NCBI GenBank assembly: GCA_910578975.1
Contig: CAJTRZ010000005.1
Span: 62,001-126,000 of the forward strand
DNA from: an uncultured Eubacterium sp.
Lineage (GTDB): Bacteria > Bacillota > Clostridia > Lachnospirales > Lachnospiraceae
Length of the DNA stretch: 64,000 nucleotides
Reading direction: 5' to 3'
Shown here in pieces: positions 33,210 to 41,103 of the stretch. How positions within the stretch are numbered: the first letter of the stretch is position 1; every line of letters starts with the position of its first letter. A program made the position numbers and the translations under genes. Under the pieces are notes generated by a model. It was not told the origin of the DNA. It saw nothing but the letters and a program-made list of their open reading frames with translations, and ran no database searches.

Positions 33210-33470
33210 GCCATGCAATTATAAAATAAAACACCATATGCAAGCTTGCTTGCATATATGCGTGGTTTATTTTATGATTATAGGGCGCAGCCCGTTCAGC
33301 GAAAAAATGCGAAGCATTATTGAGCTGAGGCATGGCTTAGTTTAGAAGGGCGCAGCCCGTTCAGCGAAAAAATGCGAAGCATTATTGAGCTGAGGCATGG
33401 CTTAGTTTAGAAGGGCGCAGCCCGTTCAGCGAAAAAATGCGAAGCATTATTGAGCTGAGGCATGGCTTAA
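33206..33470. repeat. Palindromic element, family B, with triplicated right part
   Basis: Ends are perfect 11-bp inverted repeats (TTAAGCCATGC at 33206-33216; GCATGGCTTAA at 33460-33470). The left part is a hairpin (ATAAAATAAAACACC against GGTTTATTTTAT, with an inner TATGCAAGC/GCTTGCATA). The right part is a 65-bp unit beginning GGGCGCAGCCC, repeated three times (33283, 33348, 33413), each ending in GCATGGCTTA. It fills most of the panC-panD gap. A related element follows purL at 44860. Confidence 0.7.
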
Positions 33471-33503
33471 TTAGGAATATAATTAAAAATAAAGAGGTAT
33501 AAA

Positions 33504-33887
33504 ATGCAGATAAATATGTTAAAGAGTAAAATTCATAGAGCAACAGTTATTCAGTCAGAGTTAGACTATGTAGGTAGTATCACCATTGATGAGGAATTGA
33601 TGGAAGCAGCAGGCATCTATGAATATGAAAAGGTACAGATAGCAGATGTAGATAACGGAAATAGATTTGAAACATATGTAATTGCTGGAGAGAAAGGGTC
33701 TGGGATGATATGTTTAAATGGAGCGGCAGCACATATGGTAAGCCTTGGAGACAAAGTGATTATTATGAGTTATGCACAGATGACACCAGAGGAAATAAAA
33801 GACAACAAACCAAAGGTAGTTTTTGTGGATGATGATAATAAGATTACAAGAATAACCAATTATGAGAAACATGGCCAACTCTTCTGA
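33504..33887 (+). CDS. panD: Aspartate 1-decarboxylase precursor
   Basis: 127 residues. The zymogen self-cleaves between Gly24 and Ser25 (DYVGSITID) to form the pyruvoyl cofactor, then decarboxylates aspartate to beta-alanine for panC. The N-terminal MLKSKIHRATVIQSEL and the mid-protein GSGMICLNGAAAHMVSLGD and VIIMSYAQMT blocks are diagnostic. AAAGAGG precedes the ATG. It sits between the family B repeat and coaBC; the coaBC ATG begins 19 bp after its stop. Confidence 0.96.
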   Translation: MQINMLKSKIHRATVIQSELDYVGSITIDEELMEAAGIYEYEKVQIADVDNGNRFETYVIAGEKGSGMICLNGAAAHMVSLGDKVIIMSYAQMTPEEIKDNKPKVVFVDDDNKITRITNYEKHGQLF

Positions 33888-33906
33888 AGCATTAGGAGAT
33901 AAAAAT

Positions 33907-35100
33907 ATGAGAAAAATTTTACAAGATAAAACAGTTGTATTGGGAGTGACAGGCAGTATTGCGGCATACAAAATTGCAAATCTTGCCAGTAGTCTGGTAA
34001 AAAAAGGTGCGAATGTACATGTGATTATGACAAAGAATGCGACCAATTTTATTAATCCCATTACTTTTGAAACATTAACGGGAAATAAGTGCTTGGTAGA
34101 TACCTTTGACAGAAACTTTGAGTTTAGTGTTGAACATGTGTCATTGGCAAAACAGGCAGATGTGTTTATGGTGGCACCAGCCAGTGCCAATGTTATTGGA
34201 AAGATTGCAGGAGGTATTGCTGATGATATGCTTACAACCACAATTATGGCATGTAAATGTCATAAAATTATTTCACCGGCGATGAATACCAATATGTTTG
34301 AAAATCCAATCGTGCAGGACAATATTCAAAAACTAAAAACTTATGGATACGAGATTATCGAACCTGCCAGTGGATATCTGGCTTGTGGGGATACTGGGGC
34401 AGGAAAAATGCCAGAGCCTGCAGTGCTTGAAAGTTATATTATGAAAGAGATTGCCATGGAAAAAGATATGGCTGGGGAAAAGGTTTTAATTACAGCAGGT
34501 CCAACCATGGAAAAAATAGATCCAGTAAGATATATCAGCAATTATTCTACCGGTAAAATGGGATATGCTCTGGCGAAGGTTGCTATGTTGCGTGGAGCAG
34601 ATGTGACTTTAGTAACAGGAAAAACAAATATACCAAAACCTGATTTTGTAAAAGTGGTTGAGATAGAGAGTGCAAAAGAGATGTTTGAGGCAGTGGACAG
34701 TGTTTTTGATAACCATGACATTGTAATTATGAGTGCAGCTGTAGCAGATTACAGACCTAAGAATGTGGCGGCGGAGAAGATGAAGAAAAAAGATGGAGAT
34801 GTTATGATTGAATTAGAACGTACTGATGACATTCTTGCCACGATGTCTGCTAGAAAGAAGGAACAGTTTATATGTGGTTTTTCAATGGAAACAGAGAATA
34901 TGTTGGAAAATTCCAAAGCAAAGCTGGAGAAAAAGAACCTGGATATGATTTGCGCTAATAATCTGAAAGTAGATGGTGCAGGTTTTGGGACCGATACGAA
35001 TGTGGTGACATTGATTACAAAAAATGATGTGAAAGAACTTCCTATGATGTCAAAAGTGGAAGTGGCAGAGAATATATTGAATGAAATTAAAAGAGGTTAA
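33907..35100 (+). CDS. coaBC: Phosphopantothenoylcysteine decarboxylase / phosphopantothenate-cysteine ligase
   Basis: About 397 residues and bifunctional in CoA synthesis. The N-terminal flavin-dependent CoaC half (about 1-185) shows VVLGVTGSIAAYKIANL, SPAMNTNMFENPIVQDN and the catalytic-Cys loop PASGYLACGDTGAGKM. The C-terminal CoaB half (about 190-397) shows VLITAGPTMEKIDPVRYISN, YSTGKMGYA and SAAVADYRPKN. The ATG at 33907 has TTAGGAGAT upstream; an in-frame start further up would overlap panD and lacks family similarity. It ends the pan operon, and its last codons form part of the terminator stem. Confidence 0.96.
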   Translation: MRKILQDKTVVLGVTGSIAAYKIANLASSLVKKGANVHVIMTKNATNFINPITFETLTGNKCLVDTFDRNFEFSVEHVSLAKQADVFMVAPASANVIGKIAGGIADDMLTTTIMACKCHKIISPAMNTNMFENPIVQDNIQKLKTYGYEIIEPASGYLACGDTGAGKMPEPAVLESYIMKEIAMEKDMAGEKVLITAGPTMEKIDPVRYISNYSTGKMGYALAKVAMLRGADVTLVTGKTNIPKPDFVKVVEIESAKEMFEAVDSVFDNHDIVIMSAAVADYRPKNVAAEKMKKKDGDVMIELERTDDILATMSARKKEQFICGFSMETENMLENSKAKLEKKNLDMICANNLKVDGAGFGTDTNVVTLITKNDVKELPMMSKVEVAENILNEIKRG

Positions 35101-35128
35101 TTGAAAAGATTAACCTCTTTTAATTTTA
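35086..35128 (+). terminator. Terminator of the pan-coaBC operon
   Basis: ATTAAAAGAGGTTAA (35086-35100, which includes the coaBC stop) pairs perfectly with TTAACCTCTTTTAAT (35110-35124), followed by TTTA. The symmetric stem may also serve the convergent lipoprotein gene. Confidence 0.8.
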
Positions 35129-35150
35129 AATCATTTCTGGAAAGTAATGG

Positions 35151-35513
35151 CTATTTCTTTTTAAAAGACATTTTTGCACCATCGTTTTCAAAAGAAATTG
35201 TGTCATTCTCAAAAGTATATTCGATTGCTTCACCCTCTGCAGAAATTGTTTTCTTATCAGTATCAACTTTCAATTTTGTTTCTTGTCCATTCGTGTTTAA
35301 GATAGCAGTTCCATCATCCTTAATCTCAAAAGTAATAGAGAGACCAAATGCCGATAAAGTATTAAGCTGTTTAGAAAGATCTCCCTTATCCGGATCAACT
35401 AAACCTGTCAGTTCATAAGAACCTACCATGGCTTTAAGATCATCGCTGTTACCACATCCTACTAGACTGAATGTCAATACCAGTGCCAGTAATAAACTAA
35501 TTAATTTTTTCAT
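35151..35513 (-). CDS. Small lipoprotein, unknown function
   Basis: 120 residues. A lipoprotein signal peptide ends in the lipobox FSLVGC (Cys20). The mature domain is about 100 residues, strand-rich and charged, with a lipocalin-like rhythm (VGSYELTGL, ITFEIKDDGTAIL, KTISAEGEAIEYTFENDTIS). Clostridial lipoproteins of this type often read VGxYxL then short strands. No catalytic residue can be proposed. TAGGAGGTAA precedes the ATG on the minus strand. It is convergent with coaBC. Confidence 0.78.
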   Translation of the reverse strand: MKKLISLLLALVLTFSLVGCGNSDDLKAMVGSYELTGLVDPDKGDLSKQLNTLSAFGLSITFEIKDDGTAILNTNGQETKLKVDTDKKTISAEGEAIEYTFENDTISFENDGAKMSFKKK

Positions 35514-35687
35514 AATTTACCTCCTAATGAATAACTTAATATAAATTTTACTAGAAGAGTAGGAATTAATCAAGGTTATGGTAAAAATGTAGAAAACTGA
35601 CAAATGTGACAAAATAATGTTATAGCATTTCAAGGAAACTTAGAATATAGAAAATATACAAATTATATACAAGTGTATCATATAATA

Positions 35688-35747
35688 GTAACTATTCAGC
35701 CATCTGCTCGAAAATCCTATGGCTTATATTGCATGACTGAATAGTTT
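35688..35747. repeat. Family A MITE-like element, 60-bp deleted copy
   Basis: It keeps both ends of the 9055 copy (GTAACTATTCAGCCAT at 35688-35703, and ATGACTGAATAGTT at 35733-35746) and the adjoining GCTCGAAAATCC, but lacks the middle. The rest of 35514-35872 is AT-rich, with no gene and no clear promoter. Confidence 0.6.
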
Positions 35748-35872
35748 ATAATATTGGAAATCCTTTCCATATGTAGTTATTGACTGTAAATTGTGGTATG
35801 ATGATAAAAAATATTGTTATATCACAATTAAAGTATAAGATATGATGAATGAAATACAAAAGGGGAATAGGA

Positions 35873-36970
35873 ATGCAGAGTTTCATTAAGAAAGTAATTG
35901 TAATGGCGTGTTTTGTAATCAGTTTTGTATTGTATAGTAGTACAGTGCAGGCAGCCAGCATAATACCATGGTCGAAAACAGAAGATGGAAAATTTGTAAA
36001 TGGCAATGGGCAGATAATGGAAGGGGCTACCATGAAAGGAATTGATGTCAGTAAGTGGAATGGTGATATTGATTGGAAGAAGGTAGCTGAAAGTGATGTT
36101 GATTATGCTATTATCCGCTGTGGATTTGGTGATGATTTTAGTTATCAGGATGATACATATTGGGAAAAGAATGTGAAGGGCTGTGAAGAGAACAATATAC
36201 CATATGGTGTATATATATATTCATATGCAGAAAATGTAAATCAGGCAAAAAGTGAGTTTGCTCATGTTATGAGACTGATACAGGGGCATACATTAAACTT
36301 CCCAATCTATTTAGATGTGGAAGACAGCGTTCAGGCGAAACTTCCCAAGTCTACATTGACAAAGATTATTAATACCTTTGTAGAAGCAGTACATAATCAG
36401 GGATATGAAGTTGGAATTTATGCAAATTTGAACTGGTGGACAAATTATATTGATGCATCTATTGCAAATAATCAGACATGGTTTAAGTGGGTAGCCCAGT
36501 ATAATAACACTGGAACTACATATCAGGGAATATATCAGATGTGGCAGTGTACTAGTACAGGAAGAGTTAATGGTATCTATGGAGATGTGGATTTGAATTT
36601 CTGGTTTGGTCCGGTGAGAACCAGACAGTATAATGCAAAGAATGTTCAGTTAACAACGCCACCGCCAAGTGTACCCAAAAAGGTTACAGCACCCGCAAGA
36701 GCTTCTATTAAATCTTTAACAAAAGGAAAGAAAAAGGTAAAAGTTAAGGTGAATAAGGTGTCAGGGGCAAAGGGGTATCAGATACAATATTCCACAAAAA
36801 AATCTTTTAAGGGAAAAAAGAGTGTTCATATAACAGCAAGAACAAAAACAATAAAGAAATTAAAATCAAAAAAGACATATTACTTCAGAGTAAGAGCATA
36901 TAAACTGAATGGAAAGAAAAAAGTTTACTCGAAGAAATGGAGTAAAGTGAAAAAAGTAAAAGTGAAGTAG
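35873..36970 (+). CDS. Secreted GH25 lysozyme with C-terminal Fn3-like domain
   Basis: About 365 residues. A signal peptide (about 1-27, ending TVQA) is followed by a glycosyl hydrolase family 25 muramidase domain (about 50-250): KGIDVSKWNGDIDWKKV, DYAIIRCGFGDDF, and IYLDVEDSV with the catalytic Asp/Glu. The C-terminus (about 275-365) is a fibronectin-III-like domain, very rich in Lys, of the kind common in Lachnospiraceae surface enzymes (VSGAKGYQIQYSTKKSF, TYYFRVRAY). It should cleave peptidoglycan outside the cell. The ATG at 35873 has AAGGGG 7 nt upstream; an upstream in-frame start would disturb the signal peptide. Confidence 0.9.
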   Translation: MQSFIKKVIVMACFVISFVLYSSTVQAASIIPWSKTEDGKFVNGNGQIMEGATMKGIDVSKWNGDIDWKKVAESDVDYAIIRCGFGDDFSYQDDTYWEKNVKGCEENNIPYGVYIYSYAENVNQAKSEFAHVMRLIQGHTLNFPIYLDVEDSVQAKLPKSTLTKIINTFVEAVHNQGYEVGIYANLNWWTNYIDASIANNQTWFKWVAQYNNTGTTYQGIYQMWQCTSTGRVNGIYGDVDLNFWFGPVRTRQYNAKNVQLTTPPPSVPKKVTAPARASIKSLTKGKKKVKVKVNKVSGAKGYQIQYSTKKSFKGKKSVHITARTKTIKKLKSKKTYYFRVRAYKLNGKKKVYSKKWSKVKKVKVK

Positions 36971-36974
36971 TTTG

Positions 36975-37023
36975 AAACAGATGAGATTATTGGTATGTTA
37001 TCATAAATCTCATCTGTTTTTTA
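36975..37023 (+). terminator. Terminator of the GH25 lysozyme gene
   Basis: AAACAGATGAGATT pairs with AATCTCATCTGTTT and is followed by TTTTAT. It lies between convergent genes; the 3' end overlaps the last bases of the XRE gene. Confidence 0.8.
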
Positions 37024-37320
37024 TATTTCATCTTTCATGACGGCAACTAAATCCTGAAGTACAGTTATTTGCTGAATGGTAAGTCCTTCTGTATCAATGG
37101 CAATAGAGGGCTCGTCTGCGTTCATTCCCAGAAGATAATCCGTACTGCAATTATAAAGTTTTGCCAAAGCTAATAGATTTTCCAGACTTGGAGTTCTGTC
37201 TCCAGTTTCGTATCCTGAAACAATAGAAGGAGAAACTTGTAATTTTTGAGCCAATTGCCTTTGTGTGTACCGGTTCTCAGCCCGAAGTAATTTTAATTTA
37301 TTTGGTAAATCTTTAATCAT
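37021..37320 (-). CDS. XRE-family transcriptional regulator
   Basis: A 99-residue helix-turn-helix protein. The Cro/CI-type fold covers about residues 7-66: LKLLRAENRYTQRQLAQKLQ, SPSIVSGYETGDRTPSLENL as the recognition region, then LAKLYNCSTDYLLG. A 30-residue tail (TEGLTIQQITVLQDLVAVMK) may dimerise. It lies 12 bp after the zinc-dependent phospholipase C-like gene on the same strand, so the two are likely co-transcribed. The target is unknown. Confidence 0.88.
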   Translation of the reverse strand: MIKDLPNKLKLLRAENRYTQRQLAQKLQVSPSIVSGYETGDRTPSLENLLALAKLYNCSTDYLLGMNADEPSIAIDTEGLTIQQITVLQDLVAVMKDEI

Positions 37321-37332
37321 AAATGGCGCCTC

Positions 37333-38136
37333 CTAGAGAATACAATAGTTTCCATTAAAATCTTTGTGAAATTTGCCTGTTAAGATAGTATCATTGAATG
37401 TAGATTTCGTAAAGTTAGTAATAAGGAAAACAGCTTCATCTACAGAGTTTATAAGTTTATTTAATAAAAACTCACTCTGGTTCTTGCATCTTTCGTTGGA
37501 ATAAGGCATGATTACATGCCCTTTTAATTGTTTGTAGTGAAAAGTACTTTTCATTGCAACAGTAATAGTATTTCTTTTCAAACTGCCAGAAGCAACAAAA
37601 AATCTTTTCATATGTCGCATCATACGAAGGGAATAATAAATATCGCTAATTTTTAACTGAGGAAAGAAAGGTGCCATACTGATAGCAGTCTGTTTCGTAT
37701 CTGGAACTAATTTATGGATAGGATAACTCTCAGGAGCAAAGCCTTCATTTTTCAATATCAGATATTCTAAATCCCCTTCAATTTCTACATGTCCACATCC
37801 TGTGTCTCTCATAAACTGATTTACATATGGATGACAGATATTATCTAATGTAAAGTGACAGATAAATCCTAAAATATAACTGTATTGAGCACTGTCTATT
37901 CCATATTTTTTTATAACAGTGCAGGCATGCTCCATAAAAGTATAGGTGTCGTTATGGTGCATGGAAATTCCTAATTTCGTCATCTTGCTATTTAAAATGT
38001 GAAAAAATAAAAAATCTGGTCCCTGCAATCCGATTCGAAATGAATCAGGATATTTCTTTATAATTTGTTTTATTTCAATCGGTAGTTTGGGGATTACCAA
38101 TTTACCGAATTTGTTGTGTGCGTATAATGATGGCAT
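37333..38136 (-). CDS. Zinc-dependent phospholipase C-like protein
   Basis: 267 residues. The N-terminal two-thirds resemble the zinc-dependent phospholipase C/P1 nuclease superfamily. It begins MPSLYAHNKFGK, where the His would sit, then LGISMHHNDTY, ILGFICHFTLDNICHPYVNQ (a His/Asp pair typical of the metal site) and HVEIEGDLEYL. There is no signal peptide, unlike secreted phospholipases, so it probably acts inside the cell on an unknown substrate. An XRE regulator follows 12 bp downstream. On the minus strand an AAAGGAG site precedes the ATG. Confidence 0.72.
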   Translation of the reverse strand: MPSLYAHNKFGKLVIPKLPIEIKQIIKKYPDSFRIGLQGPDFLFFHILNSKMTKLGISMHHNDTYTFMEHACTVIKKYGIDSAQYSYILGFICHFTLDNICHPYVNQFMRDTGCGHVEIEGDLEYLILKNEGFAPESYPIHKLVPDTKQTAISMAPFFPQLKISDIYYSLRMMRHMKRFFVASGSLKRNTITVAMKSTFHYKQLKGHVIMPYSNERCKNQSEFLLNKLINSVDEAVFLITNFTKSTFNDTILTGKFHKDFNGNYCIL

Positions 38137-38445
38137 AAGTTGTAAAACTCCTTTCTTAATTCATTATATCACAAATGATAAGAAATAATCGTTGGAGAAA
38201 CCTTAAATAATTTTAGTTTTAATAGAATAAAATGTTCATATTTACTATGAAATATTATCGTTTGTGCAGAAATCACTATCGTCCACGTAAATGGTGTTGT
38301 GAAAAAGAAAATAAATAAATATAATTTAAGCGTTTGTATAGAAAAAATTTAAGAATAAATATTAAGGATTCAAATGTATCATGTGTAAAAGATATAAGTT
38401 ATTAAATTTGTTTAGTGGTGGAAAATTTATAGTGGGGTATTCTGT

Positions 38446-38838
38446 ATGGAAGTAAGAAGAAAAACAAATCTTGTTATTATCCTTGTTTTATTTATGATTT
38501 TGACAACTGCATGTGGAAAAAAATATTCTGATTATCCTAATGTATGGGTTTCTAAAGATGAATGTGTTCGCATAGACCCGGGTGGAATAGCGTATATCAA
38601 TTATGATGGGATAGATAGTAAGAGGAATATAAATGTTTTATCGGATAGTGGAAGACAGTATCTTAGATTTTGTTATGGTAAAGTAGGAGATTCGGATACA
38701 TCTGAATATGTTTGGGAAGCTGAAGCGGATATAAAAAACGATAAAATGTATTTGTTCTTACGAACCTGCGTCTCGAGAGAGAGTTCGCAAGCGAACTCTT
38801 TGTTCTTAAATAAATTTGTGATTATACCTTGTAATTGA
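38446..38838 (+). CDS. Small lipoprotein with an inserted palindrome near its 3' end
   Basis: 130 residues with a lipoprotein signal (VLFMILTTAC, Cys23). The mature part has no recognised domain (YPNVWVSKDECVRIDPGG). The last 25 codons span a perfect palindrome, AGAGTTCGC-AA-GCGAACTCT (38780-38799), which encodes SSQANSL and looks like an inserted repeat; the original C-terminus may have been different. The upstream 309 bp (38137-38445) is AT-rich and holds no gene or clear promoter. It is followed closely by the radical SAM gene. Function is unknown. Confidence 0.6.
   Translation: MEVRRKTNLVIILVLFMILTTACGKKYSDYPNVWVSKDECVRIDPGGIAYINYDGIDSKRNINVLSDSGRQYLRFCYGKVGDSDTSEYVWEAEADIKNDKMYLFLRTCVSRESSQANSLFLNKFVIIPCN
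38780..38799. repeat. Perfect 20-bp palindrome inside a lipoprotein gene
   Basis: AGAGTTCGC-AA-GCGAACTCT. The CGC-AA-GCG apex resembles the hairpin at 24416-24435, suggesting a common hairpin class that can also sit within coding sequence. Confidence 0.5.
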
Positions 38839-38903
38839 TAAATAATCATGATAATATAATAAAAAACAGAACAAATGTTCGAAGAAAAAGGGAGGCGCAT
38901 GTT

Positions 38904-40229
38904 ATGAATATTCAGCAGGATATGGACATATCAGAAAAATTAAAAATATTAACAGATGCTGCAAAATATGATGTGGCATGTACCAGCAGTGGTGTTGATA
39001 GAGGAAATAATGGAAAAGGTATGGGAAATACCTATGCCTGTGGTATTTGTCATTCTTTTGCATCAGATGGGAGATGCGTATCATTGTTAAAAATTTTGTA
39101 TACCAATGAGTGTATTTATGATTGTAAGTACTGCATTAACAGACGCTCCAATGATGTACCAAGAGCCAGTTTTACACCAGACGAGGTCTGTAAGCTGACA
39201 ATGGAATTTTACAGACGTAATTATATAGAAGGATTGTTTTTAAGTTCTGGTATTTTAAAAAGTCCGGATTATACGATGAGCCTGATTTATGAGACTATAT
39301 GGAAATTACGCAACGAACATCATTTTTTTGGATATATTCATGTAAAGGCTATACCGGGAACTTCCCCTGATATTATAGAGAAGATAGGTTTTTTGACAGA
39401 CAGAATGAGTACAAATCTGGAATTACCGACTAGAAAGGGGCTGGAAGAACTGGCACCAAATAAGAGCCATAAGAACATGCTTCGTTCTATGAGGCAGATA
39501 CAATTGGGGTCAGGTAATCTTATTGCATCTTCTAGTGATGGGTATCATCTGGTTACTAGAAATGGCAGACAACAGAAATCAAAGTTTGTTCCCGCAGGAC
39601 AGAGTACACAGATGATTATTGGGGCGACGCCTGAGACAGATTATCAGTTAATGACCGTCACAGAATACATGTATAAGGAATACAAGATGAAACGAGTGTT
39701 TTATTCTGCTTTTGTAGATGTAAATCATAATATAGATGCACCTGCACCGATAGGACCTAATCCACTTCTCAGAGAACATCGGTTATATCAGGCAGACTGG
39801 CTGCTTAGATATTATAATTTTGAAGTAAAAGAATTGTTAAATGAGAAGCATCCAAACTTTAATGTGGTATTAGATCCAAAATGTGACTGGGCGATTAATC
39901 ATCTGGAAAGATTTCCAGTGGAAGTGATGCGGGCAGACTATTACACATTACTTAGAGTACCGGGACTTGGAGTTCGGTCAGCCAGACGAATTGTATCAGC
40001 CAGACGGTATGGGGTACTTGATTTTGATAGTTTAAAAAAGATGGGAGTGGTTCTGAAAAGGGCTGCGTATTTTATTACATGTAACGGAAAGACGATGTTT
40101 CCGTTTAAAATGAATCAGGATTTTATTGCCAGAGCGTTGGCAAATGTGGATAGAAAGCAGACTTTTGCAATAGAAGAGGACACCACATACAAACAGATGA
40201 CGCTCATGGACTTGGAGGCGAAAGTATGA
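38904..40229 (+). CDS. Putative DNA modification/repair radical SAM protein
   Basis: About 441 residues. The radical SAM cluster motif is C70-x3-C74-x2-C77 in NECIYDCKYCINRR, preceded by another Cys group (GNTYACGICH). The C-terminus has a helix-hairpin-helix DNA-binding element, LLRVPGLGVRSARRIVSARR. This matches the family annotated as putative DNA modification/repair radical SAM proteins, always paired with a partner gene, as here (ATGA overlap with the next gene). The reaction is unknown. The ATG at 38904 has GGGAGG 8 nt upstream; a longer frame would begin inside the preceding gene. Confidence 0.88.
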   Translation: MNIQQDMDISEKLKILTDAAKYDVACTSSGVDRGNNGKGMGNTYACGICHSFASDGRCVSLLKILYTNECIYDCKYCINRRSNDVPRASFTPDEVCKLTMEFYRRNYIEGLFLSSGILKSPDYTMSLIYETIWKLRNEHHFFGYIHVKAIPGTSPDIIEKIGFLTDRMSTNLELPTRKGLEELAPNKSHKNMLRSMRQIQLGSGNLIASSSDGYHLVTRNGRQQKSKFVPAGQSTQMIIGATPETDYQLMTVTEYMYKEYKMKRVFYSAFVDVNHNIDAPAPIGPNPLLREHRLYQADWLLRYYNFEVKELLNEKHPNFNVVLDPKCDWAINHLERFPVEVMRADYYTLLRVPGLGVRSARRIVSARRYGVLDFDSLKKMGVVLKRAAYFITCNGKTMFPFKMNQDFIARALANVDRKQTFAIEEDTTYKQMTLMDLEAKV

Positions 40230-40996
40230 ATCAGATTTATAATAAAAATGTAACACTTGTATGTGATGAAAGTTTTGACGGTATTATGACTGCAGTATAT
40301 GATGGATGGGTTTTAATGAACAAAGGGTGTAAAGTTCAGATACATCCAGGGAAAGATTATGCTCCCACATTTTTTTCTCAGTTTGTCCCTATTGAAACAG
40401 ATATGGACAAGGCGGTAAGAGTAGCAGAGTCTATTCGTGTGAAAGTATCGGATAAAGCATATCGAATGGTATATGAGGCATGTATGCATTATGATGGAGA
40501 CAGGGCAGATACCGTGTTTGAGTTTCTGAAACTGGCATATCCGGTTGGGGCGAGAGTGACACAGATGTTAGCGAATCCCTATGTTATGAGATTAATGGAA
40601 CTGAAGAGAAAGGTTTTAAATGAAGCACATCTTTTTAAGGAGTTTTTACGTTTTGATGAATTAAAGGGTGGTGTTTTATATGGAAAGATAGAACCGAAAT
40701 GTGATGTAATGCCATTTGTCAGTCAGCATTTCGAGGCACGTTTTCCAGAAGAAGACTGGATTATATATGATGAGAAAAGAAAGAAGGCTGCTGTTCATAA
40801 GCATGGTATGGATATTATCGTTGTAGAGGGGCAGGATATAGAGCAATTAACGAAAAAATTGCAGACAGAGGATGAATATAGAGAATTATGGAAGGTGTTT
40901 TTTAATACGATAGGAATCGAATCAAGGTATAATCCAAAATGCCAGCAGAATCATATGCCAGAGTGGTATCGCAAGAATATGACGGAGTTCAAGTAA
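40226..40996 (+). CDS. DNA-metabolism partner of the radical SAM protein (DUF4130-type)
   Basis: 256 residues, overlapping the radical SAM gene by four bases (ATGA). The opening NVTLVCDESFDGIMTAVYDGW and the C-terminal uracil-glycosylase-like DUF4130 portion (LKGGVLYGKIEPKCDVMPFVSQHFEARFP, in pieces, then YNPKCQQNHMPEWYRKNMTEF) match the family that always accompanies these radical SAM enzymes. Together they probably act on damaged or modified DNA, but the substrate and chemistry are not known. Closed by purL, which has its own promoter. Confidence 0.85.
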   Translation: MNQIYNKNVTLVCDESFDGIMTAVYDGWVLMNKGCKVQIHPGKDYAPTFFSQFVPIETDMDKAVRVAESIRVKVSDKAYRMVYEACMHYDGDRADTVFEFLKLAYPVGARVTQMLANPYVMRLMELKRKVLNEAHLFKEFLRFDELKGGVLYGKIEPKCDVMPFVSQHFEARFPEEDWIIYDEKRKKAAVHKHGMDIIVVEGQDIEQLTKKLQTEDEYRELWKVFFNTIGIESRYNPKCQQNHMPEWYRKNMTEFK

Positions 40997-41009
40997 GTGG
41001 TGCTAATGC

Positions 41010-41038
41010 TTTACCTTTTCGGTTTTTAATGTTATACT
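41010..41038 (+). promoter_or_regulatory. Promoter of purL
   Basis: TTTACC (41010-41015), a 17-bp spacer and TATACT (41033-41038). A short hairpin (ATCGTG ... CACGAT) lies at the predicted RNA 5' end. Confidence 0.6.
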
Positions 41039-41103
41039 ATCGTGTGTGGTTTTGCCACGATATAAAGAGGAAAAAGAGATATTGTACAAACCAGGAGGAA
41101 CCG

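Noticed and set aside
33283..33470. Possible CRISPR array from three regularly spaced repeats
   Set aside because: The 65-bp units are contiguous and near-identical along their whole length, with no unique spacers, and no cas genes occur in the window.
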